DNA of 11,101 nucleotides, from contig DAOVTU010000042.1 of assembly GCA_030632925.1 (NCBI GenBank), forward strand, positions 1 through 11,101. Reading direction: 5' to 3'. The position numbers and the translations under genes were made by a program. Positions 6,650 through 11,101 of this stretch are shown here, piece after piece. This stretch comes from Candidatus Krumholzibacteriia bacterium. Lineage in GTDB: Bacteria > Krumholzibacteriota > Krumholzibacteriia > LZORAL124-64-63. The first letter of the stretch is position 1. Every line of letters begins with the position of its first letter. The notes under the pieces were generated by a model. The model made no database searches and had not been told where the DNA came from. It worked only from the letters and a program-made list of their open reading frames with translations.

Positions 6650-7777
6650 TCAAAAACGCCAGGACACCGTCGAAGAAGCAAAAATTCCATCATAGGTGTA
6701 GGTCTCAATGTTGCTGTCCTGCTCCCGCCAACCGCCAGCCAGATACAGCTTCGGCCCCAGGGCCTTGCCCGTCAACGAGCGCTCCAACGACAGGTAATAA
6801 TCCCGCACCGTATCGTCCCGCGTCTCCCCTCCGGGTGCGGTCGCAAAAAGCATCGATCCGTAGTCGTGCTCACCCTGCGAAACCCCCAACTCGGTCCACA
6901 CCTGGGACGGACCCAACCACTTGATGGCCGCAAAAACATCCCAGCCGTCATGGGCGTAGGTGTCCAACAGCGGGCTGTCGTATATATCGTCAGCCACATA
7001 GTAAGGGAAGTCCGACAGGGTCCAGCGTGAGTCCACCCTGCCTCTTAAACTGAGCCTGTCGGACAATCCCTGTGCGATATTCAGCCGCGCTGCCATCTGA
7101 GATGTTGAGGGGAGACTAGGGGTATCCCAGATGACAGGCGCAGCCGAGTCGTTGTACGTTTTCATGCCGAGACGGGCCGAAAGTCCCAGCGTGGTGCGGC
7201 TCGCGAAGAACCGCTGATATTTCAGTTGCCCATGGGGCTCGATGTAGCTCTCTTCCGGCAACTCCCCGTAGCGGCGTGCACGCACTGCCGCGAAGCCGGA
7301 AAAAAGGTGCTCGGTTCCCGCATACTGGCGGAAGGACAGATAGGAGTAGGCTTCGCTGTAGTCATAGACTTCGTAGTAGCCTTCGTAGCTGCGGACGGAC
7401 ACCTGGCCGCCGGCGCTGAAACTGTTGGTGCGACGATCCTGCGGCCCCACGCGGCTGGTGCGGAACCACTCGAGGCCCAGACCATGCCGGATATTGCCCA
7501 GGCTCGTATTGCTGCCGAATTGACTGGCGTTGCCTTCGTAGCCCAGCTTGAATGCGTTGTTGACCATCTGGTCAGAGTTTGGGGCTGCGCTCAGGGTCGT
7601 CGAAAGGCGCAGGGCCTGGACGAGATAACCGGCCGGGGTGTCATTGTTGATGCCCAGCGGGTTGTCGAGATAACCAGTGCCCAGGGTAAAACTGCCGGTG
7701 ATGTCGCCAGCCGAGGCGGTGCTGAAAATCAGCAGCGCGGCTGTTGTCATCATCAGTTTTGCCTTGGTGGTGGTCAT
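6650..7777 (-). CDS. Outer-membrane beta-barrel protein of unknown family
   Basis: The 375-residue product has a signal peptide (MTTTKAK, hydrophobic stretch, STASA cut before GDITG). The rest consists of alternating amphipathic strands rich in Tyr and Ser, ending in SWRF with a C-terminal Phe, as expected for a BAM-inserted barrel. I see no enzymatic motif and do not recognise the family. Acidic/aromatic stretches (for example YEGYYEVYDYSEAYSY) probably form extracellular loops or strand edges. I chose the ATG at 7775-7777: it has GGAG 10 nt upstream and puts the signal peptide at the terminus. A longer frame opens at 7870, but its start codon lies at the edge of a perfect hairpin and its extra 31 residues are charged and not signal-like. 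It is the second gene after the sigma-54 promoter, 103 nt behind the Gly/Asp-rich gene, and has its own terminator. It could be a surface receptor, channel or anchor for the preceding gene's product. Confidence 0.82.
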   Translation of the reverse strand: MTTTKAKLMMTTAALLIFSTASAGDITGSFTLGTGYLDNPLGINNDTPAGYLVQALRLSTTLSAAPNSDQMVNNAFKLGYEGNASQFGSNTSLGNIRHGLGLEWFRTSRVGPQDRRTNSFSAGGQVSVRSYEGYYEVYDYSEAYSYLSFRQYAGTEHLFSGFAAVRARRYGELPEESYIEPHGQLKYQRFFASRTTLGLSARLGMKTYNDSAAPVIWDTPSLPSTSQMAARLNIAQGLSDRLSLRGRVDSRWTLSDFPYYVADDIYDSPLLDTYAHDGWDVFAAIKWLGPSQVWTELGVSQGEHDYGSMLFATAPGGETRDDTVRDYYLSLERSLTGKALGPKLYLAGGWREQDSNIETYTYDGIFASSTVSWRF

Positions 7778-7838
7778 CGACTTTTCACTCCGTTTTATCT
7801 TCAGTTCTGAAACATGTGCTCGTCTGCTGTATACAGAG

Positions 7839-7868
7839 GGAAGCAGGGGTGGTTCAGCCCCTGCTTCC
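7839..7868 (-). other. Perfect 11-bp stem-loop without U-tract between the two operon genes
   Basis: GGAAGCAGGGG (7839-7849) and CCCCTGCTTCC (7858-7868) are exact inverted complements around an 8-nt loop. The structure starts 12 nt after the stop codon of the Gly/Asp-rich gene. Neither strand has a T-run after it, so it does not look like a standard intrinsic terminator. Such intercistronic hairpins often protect the 3' end of the upstream message or cause partial termination, which would make the first gene more abundant than the barrel. The structure is seen directly; the role is inferred. Confidence 0.75.
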
Positions 7869-7880
7869 ATTCAGGCGGTG

Positions 7881-8372
7881 CTACCGCCGTGCGCCGCGGC
7901 GTTCCTGCACGCCGGTTCCATCTTCAACCGGGATGCCGTCGCCGCTACCGGTTCCTGCACCAGGACCAAACGCGCCGCCACCGGTACCGTCACCGATGCA
8001 TTCGCCAGTGCCGTCGCCGGGGCCATACTGTCCCTGGCCTTCACCCTGGCCGCCTATGGCCGCGTTCTCACCAAACATTTTGCGGAACAGTTCGCCGTAG
8101 GCGTAGGCCCACTTGTACTGGTTGCCCGTGCCGTCGCCCAGGCCTTCGCCGCTGCCATCTTCAGGCTTCACGTAGTCCGGGTCCAAACCATTGGGGATGC
8201 CGTCGCCGTCAGCGTCGGGGGCCAGATCGTTGAAGCCGTCGCCGTCTTCATCGATGAATTGGCATTCGCCGGATCCGTCACCGTTGCCGGGTCCGAAATC
8301 CTGGGCATTTGCGCCCGCAGCAATGATCAAGATCAGGGCCGAGAGCAAGGGCAGAAGTATTGTGCGTTTCAT
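7881..8372 (-). CDS. Small secreted Gly/Asp-rich protein with calcium-binding-type DxDGDG repeats
   Basis: This 163-residue protein has a clear signal peptide (MKRTILLPLL, hydrophobic core, cut at about 23 after ANA). Residues 41-66 hold two consecutive DxDGDG loops (DEDGDGFND and DADGDGIPNGLDPD) resembling thrombospondin type 3 or dockerin/EF-hand calcium loops. A central region around 84-102 (NQYKWAYAYGELFRKMFGE) is the only stretch likely to form a helix. The flanks are low-complexity Gly/Asp/Thr with at least four (G/E)DGTG units, and the end is basic (ERRGARR). Two cysteines (37, 125) could form a disulfide. I know no function for it. GGAGG seven nt before the ATG gives a strong start. 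It is the first gene after the sigma-54 promoter, 49 nt from the predicted transcription start. Its composition suggests a structural, matrix or calcium-responsive surface protein rather than an enzyme. Confidence 0.85.
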   Translation of the reverse strand: MKRTILLPLLSALILIIAAGANAQDFGPGNGDGSGECQFIDEDGDGFNDLAPDADGDGIPNGLDPDYVKPEDGSGEGLGDGTGNQYKWAYAYGELFRKMFGENAAIGGQGEGQGQYGPGDGTGECIGDGTGGGAFGPGAGTGSGDGIPVEDGTGVQERRGARR

Positions 8373-8431
8373 GAATGTGCCTCCAAAGGCTATTAAAGTT
8401 CTCTCCCCAGAGTCCTCAACAGGCTCCCTAT

Positions 8432-8447
8432 TGCAACCGGCAGGCCA
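8432..8447 (-). promoter_or_regulatory. Sigma-54 (-24/-12) promoter of the Gly/Asp-rich gene operon
   Basis: The - strand reads TGGCCTGCCGGTTGCA. Compared with the sigma-54 consensus TGGCACG-N4-TTGCW it has the invariant GG and GC at exact spacing and matches 10 of the 12 well-defined positions. Transcription would start near 8421, 49 nt before the ATG of the secreted protein. An NtrC-type activator gene and paired palindromes lie directly upstream, which makes a chance match unlikely. Confidence 0.82.
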
Positions 8448-8543
8448 CTTTTGCTATTTCCTTGAACTTTTCTCAATGACATTATTTTACAACGACTTAA
8501 AAGAGGACAGATCACACCCCGGCTCCGTCCCGGAGGGGACACT

Positions 8544-8559
8544 TCGCAGATTTCTGCGA
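8544..8559. promoter_or_regulatory. Enhancer-like palindrome 1 for an NtrC-family activator
   Basis: TCGCAGATTTCTGCGA is a perfect inverted repeat with 7-bp arms and a 2-bp spacer, centred about 130 bp upstream of the predicted sigma-54 transcription start. That is a usual distance for upstream activating sequences of sigma-54 activators. A second near-identical site lies 33 bp further away. Fis-type helix-turn-helix dimers of this regulator family bind palindromes of this kind. Binding by the neighbouring regulator is inferred. Confidence 0.75.
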
Positions 8560-8577
8560 GCGTTCGCCGAGACTGGG

Positions 8578-8591
8578 CGCAGACATCTGCG
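8578..8591. promoter_or_regulatory. Enhancer-like palindrome 2 for an NtrC-family activator
   Basis: CGCAGACATCTGCG is a perfect 6-bp-arm inverted repeat with a 2-bp spacer, centred about 163 bp upstream of the predicted start. Read on the - strand its extended form (8578-8594) matches site 1 at 16 of 17 positions (CTTCGCAGAT[T/G]TCTGCG), so the two sites are arranged in inverted orientation. The 33-bp centre-to-centre distance is about three helical turns and would put two dimers on the same DNA face. Confidence 0.75.
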
Positions 8592-8603
8592 AAGATCCCT
8601 CAT

Positions 8604-8635
8604 AAAAAAAGCCCCGCGGCCAGCAGCCACGGGAC
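8604..8635 (-). terminator. Intrinsic terminator of the kinase-regulator operon
   Basis: On the - strand, GTCCCGTGGC pairs with GCCGCGGGGC over a 5-nt loop (10 bp including two G-U pairs in RNA) and is followed immediately by seven T. It lies 31 nt after the response regulator stop codon and just before the enhancer-like sites. It insulates the sigma-54 operon from read-through. Confidence 0.93.
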
Positions 8636-8670
8636 AATCAGAAATCATGGGCGACAATCAGGACAATCAG
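8633..8670. repeat. Three copies of GACAATCAG at the end of the regulator gene
   Basis: The 9-mer GACAATCAG occurs at 8633-8641, 8653-8661 and 8662-8670. The last two are directly abutting, and the third contains the regulator's stop codon. The first overlaps the base of the terminator stem. It could be a small tandem duplication or a binding site. No known motif is recognised. Confidence 0.6.
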
Positions 8671-10049
8671 CTCTCCTGTTCGTCCTTCCACTTGTTCAAT
8701 TTGTAACGCAAGCCGCTCTCGGTCAGACCCAGATGGCGGGCCGCACTGCTCTGGTTGCCCGAGAAGGCCGCCAGCGACTCCAGCACGACCTTCTTCTCAA
8801 GGGTCTCCAACCAACGCGGAAGATCCCCTTCGACCATATCGAAGGTCAGCATCTCCCCCGACTCCCGCTGGCGCTCGCCCGTTAGGCTACCCGGCAAGTC
8901 ATCCGAGTGCACCACTTCGCCTCGGGTCATGACCACCGTCTGCTCGATGATGTTTTCGAGCTCGCGCACATTGCCGGGAAAATCATGGCTCATGATGGAG
9001 GCCATGGCCTCGGCACTGAAAGTACGAGCCGGACGGCCGTACCGCGTGGCGTAACGGTCCAGAAAATGGGCTGCCAGTTCGGGGATGTCATCGCGACGTT
9101 CGCACAACCGCGGCAATATCAGATTCACCACGTTCAGGCGGTAAAACAGGTCTTCGCGAAAGTCGCCACTCTTGATGCGCTCTTCGAGGTTGCGGTGGGT
9201 CGCCACCACTACCCGCACATTCGAAGCAACAGCCTGGTCGCTGCCCACGGGATTGAACTCCCGTTCCTGCAGGAAACGCAACAGCTTGACCTGCACCGCA
9301 GGGGACACGTCGCCGATCTCGTCCAAAAACAAAGTGCCGCCTTCGGCCTGGGAAACGCGTCCGGCCCGGTCTTTGTCTGCGCCCGTAAAAGCCCCCCGCA
9401 CGTGGCCAAAGAGTTCGCTTTCCAAGAGGGTCTCGGGCAGGGCGGCGCAGTTGACGGCCACAAAAGGTTGTTCCGAGCGCGGGCTCAGGTCGTGCAGTGA
9501 GCGGGCCAATAATTCCTTGCCGGTGCCACTTTCGCCGCGGATCAGCACCGTGGCGTCGGTTTCGGCTGCACGTCCGGCGCGGTCCAACAATTCGGCCATG
9601 GGCCGCGAGCCCCCCAGCAGACGAAAGCCCACCGAAGTCTCTTTCAACCGCCGGCGCAGGGCCTTGTTTTCCCGGGCCAGACGGCGCATGGAAAGCGCCT
9701 TGTTCACCGCCACTTCCAGTTGGTCCAGATCAATGGGCTTGGTCACGAAGTCGGATGCGCCGTGGCGCATGGCTTCAACGGCCACATCGATGGAGCCGTA
9801 GGCCGTCATCATCACCACGGCGATGTCAGGGCGCAGTTCCAGGCACCGCGCCAGCAGCTCCAGGCCCGACAGGCCGGGCATGCGCAGGTCAGTGAGGATC
9901 AGGTCGATAGCCTGGCCCTTGACCATTTCCAGCGCTGTGGTCGCGTTGTCGGCCTGCAGCACTTCGTGTCCCCAACCGGTGAAAACCGAAACCAGGGTTT
10001 CGCGCTGCCGCTGTTCATCGTCCACCACCAGGATAACGCCGTTGATCAT
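8667..10049 (-). CDS. NtrC-family sigma-54-dependent response regulator
   Basis: This cytoplasmic 460-residue activator is phosphorylated by its kinase and uses ATP hydrolysis to open sigma-54 promoter complexes. The receiver domain spans about 4-120, with acidic pocket Asp10/Asp11, phospho-acceptor Asp54 (LILTDLRMPG) and Lys104. The AAA+ domain spans about 142-370: Walker A GESGTGKE (172-179), an intact sigma-54-contacting GAFTGA loop (219-224), Walker B GGTLFLDEIGD (237-247), arginine-finger region around 298-304 (REDLFYRLNV), and GNVREL (359-364). A Fis-type helix-turn-helix sits at about 420-456 (SSAARHLGLTESGLRYKL). Length and order are normal for the NtrC/AtoC/ZraR group. The ATG overlaps the kinase TGA by 4 nt (ATGA), indicating translational coupling. 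No specific signal can be named. The paired palindromes downstream of its terminator are the likely targets. The third copy of a 9-bp repeat covers its stop codon. Confidence 0.95.
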   Translation of the reverse strand: MINGVILVVDDEQRQRETLVSVFTGWGHEVLQADNATTALEMVKGQAIDLILTDLRMPGLSGLELLARCLELRPDIAVVMMTAYGSIDVAVEAMRHGASDFVTKPIDLDQLEVAVNKALSMRRLARENKALRRRLKETSVGFRLLGGSRPMAELLDRAGRAAETDATVLIRGESGTGKELLARSLHDLSPRSEQPFVAVNCAALPETLLESELFGHVRGAFTGADKDRAGRVSQAEGGTLFLDEIGDVSPAVQVKLLRFLQEREFNPVGSDQAVASNVRVVVATHRNLEERIKSGDFREDLFYRLNVVNLILPRLCERRDDIPELAAHFLDRYATRYGRPARTFSAEAMASIMSHDFPGNVRELENIIEQTVVMTRGEVVHSDDLPGSLTGERQRESGEMLTFDMVEGDLPRWLETLEKKVVLESLAAFSGNQSSAARHLGLTESGLRYKLNKWKDEQES

Positions 10050-11101
10050 GCCAAATTCTCTTTCTGCGGAGGTTGGCGCAGGGGCAACCGGGCCACAAAC
10101 CGTGCGCCACGATTGTCCAGCCCGGGCTCGCTGTCCAGGACCAGCAGGCCTCCCATGGACGAGACCATCTGGGCCGTCAGGCTGAGGCCCAGGCCGGTGC
10201 CTTCGGGCCTTGTTGTATAATAAAGGTCAAAAATCCGGTCGGCGTCGACCTCGGCCACGCCCGGGCCGTCGTCCGCCACGACAATTTCGGCCCATTCACC
10301 GCTGGCAATCAGCGAGACCATCACCTTGCCGCGTCCGTCCAGGGCCTCGGCCGCATTGCGCATCAGGTTTTCCAGAATTTCGATCACGAATTGCCGGTCC
10401 ACTTCGGCCTCAAGCCCAGGTGCGTAGGAAGAAAACGTCAGGTCATCCGAAGCCAGGGCCGATGCCTGCAGGTCCACCACTTCACGCACCAACTTGGCCA
10501 GGTCAACCACTTCGAACACCGGTTCGCGCGGTTTGGCGAAGGTCAGGAATTGCTGCACAATGACTTCGATGCGCGCACTTTCGTCCCGGATGTGACGGGC
10601 CTGTTCACCCACGGACTCGGGCAGGTCGGCGGTGCGGCCCAGCATCTGGGCAATCATGTGGATGCTGTTGAGGGGATTGCGGATCTGGTGAGCAACGCCG
10701 GCTCCCAGCGAGCCCATGGCCACCAGTTTTTCCCGCCGCCGGGCTTCGGCCTCGTGCCGGCGCAACTCGGCGCTGATGCGGGCCACCTGGGTGTCCAATA
10801 CACTCTGGCGCTGCCAGGCGTAGGTCAGGGCCGAGACCAGGAACAGTCCGCCGAGCAGCACCGCCAGGCGCATCATCGCCTGTTTGCGGGTATCAGTGCG
10901 CAGGTCATCGAGCAACTCGGCGTCCAGGCCCACGCGCAACCAGACCGCACCTGCTCCCAGTTCCATTTTGCGGCTGACTTCAAAGACCCCGCCCTCTTCG
11001 GTCCGAAACTCCCGGCTCACCCACCGGGCTCCGTTTTCCAGGGGCGCCAGATAGGGTTCGCCCAGGGCCAGCGAAAAATCCAGTTGGCTGGTCGACGAGG
11101 C
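10046..11101 (-). CDS. Membrane sensor histidine kinase, NtrB/AtoS-like (5' truncated by window edge)
   Basis: The frame stays open to the window edge, so the visible 351 residues lack the N-terminus; a GTG at 11018-11020 is probably not the true start. Visible residues 1-75 are probably the end of an extracytoplasmic sensor domain, since a transmembrane helix follows at about 76-96 (MMRLAVLLGGLFLVSALTYAW). A charged coiled-coil linker runs to about 125. The dimerisation/phosphoacceptor domain has the H-box AHQIRNPLNSI with His138. The HATPase domain has the N-box ENLMRNAAEAL (Asn249 is a likely Mg-ATP residue), the G1 box ADDGPGV at about 276-282, and the G2 box GTGLGLS at about 301-307. The sequence following the helix shows no HAMP domain I can recognise. 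It should phosphorylate the regulator gene that overlaps it by 4 nt. The ligand is unknown because most of the sensor domain is missing. Confidence 0.92.
   Translation of the reverse strand, partial: ASSTSQLDFSLALGEPYLAPLENGARWVSREFRTEEGGVFEVSRKMELGAGAVWLRVGLDAELLDDLRTDTRKQAMMRLAVLLGGLFLVSALTYAWQRQSVLDTQVARISAELRRHEAEARRREKLVAMGSLGAGVAHQIRNPLNSIHMIAQMLGRTADLPESVGEQARHIRDESARIEVIVQQFLTFAKPREPVFEVVDLAKLVREVVDLQASALASDDLTFSSYAPGLEAEVDRQFVIEILENLMRNAAEALDGRGKVMVSLIASGEWAEIVVADDGPGVAEVDADRIFDLYYTTRPEGTGLGLSLTAQMVSSMGGLLVLDSEPGLDNRGARFVARLPLRQPPQKENLA

Noticed and set aside
7778..7870. N-terminal extension of the beta-barrel gene starting at 7870
   Set aside because: The added residues are charged and not signal-like, the start codon sits on the perfect hairpin, and a proper signal peptide with GGAG begins at 7777.
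7881..8372. Gly-rich repeats of the small secreted gene as a CRISPR-like or satellite array
   Set aside because: The units are short, irregular and in frame as Gly/Asp codons. There is no constant repeat with unique spacers.
7677..8396. A 239-codon Ala/Val-rich + strand frame that looks membrane-like
   Set aside because: It is the reverse of the Gly/Asp-rich gene, because Gly and Asp codons read antisense as Ala and Val. The - strand gene has a signal peptide, a strong ribosome site and a sigma-54 promoter.
1..11101. Search by eye for tRNA, rRNA, insertion sequences, transposases, phage genes and CRISPR arrays
   Set aside because: I found no transposase or integrase motifs, no terminal inverted repeats with target duplications, no direct-repeat arrays and no tRNA-like cloverleaf. 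The region looks like ordinary chromosome.

Overview
The window is GC-rich bacterial chromosome with ordinary gene density. It probably comes from a Gram-negative bacterium outside the well-studied phyla. There is an LpxR-type outer-membrane lipid A deacylase and a second outer-membrane beta-barrel, so an LPS-bearing outer membrane is likely. The secreted protease ends in the 'NYPNPFNP' FlgD-Ig-like/secretion-sorting domain, which is common in FCB-group-related candidate phyla (Eisenbacteria, Krumholzibacteriota, Latescibacterota and similar). The phylum assignment is an inference from this domain and the GC content only.

Left part (1-1024, + strand): the 3' end of a dihydropyrimidinase/hydantoinase-family amidohydrolase is followed 39 nt later by a complete free-methionine-(R)-sulfoxide reductase (fRMsr, GAF fold). 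Its stop codon overlaps the stop of a convergent gene. Everything to the right is on the - strand. Read in transcription order from the right edge, it holds a sensor histidine kinase (5' end outside the window) and an NtrC-type sigma-54-activating response regulator that overlaps it by 4 nt, then a strong intrinsic terminator. Next come two near-identical palindromic sites (CGCAGA-N2-TCTGCG) and a -24/-12 sigma-54 promoter. These are followed by a small secreted Gly/Asp-rich protein with DxDGDG repeats and an outer-membrane beta-barrel gene with its own terminator. Further left are a secreted multidomain subtilisin with its terminator, the LpxR-family protein, and a large class V aminotransferase.

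The most interesting part is about 6.6-11.1 kb. The sensor kinase, sigma-54 activator, paired enhancer-like sites, sigma-54 promoter and two-gene target operon lie in one contiguous block, with sites and genes in the order and spacing expected of a dedicated local regulatory circuit. The two target genes encode an acidic, probably calcium-binding exported protein and an outer-membrane barrel, neither of which I can assign to a described system. A perfect 11-bp hairpin without a U-tract separates them, suggesting unequal expression from one transcript. The regulatory elements are visible in the sequence. That this kinase/regulator pair drives this operon, and what the two products do together, is inference.
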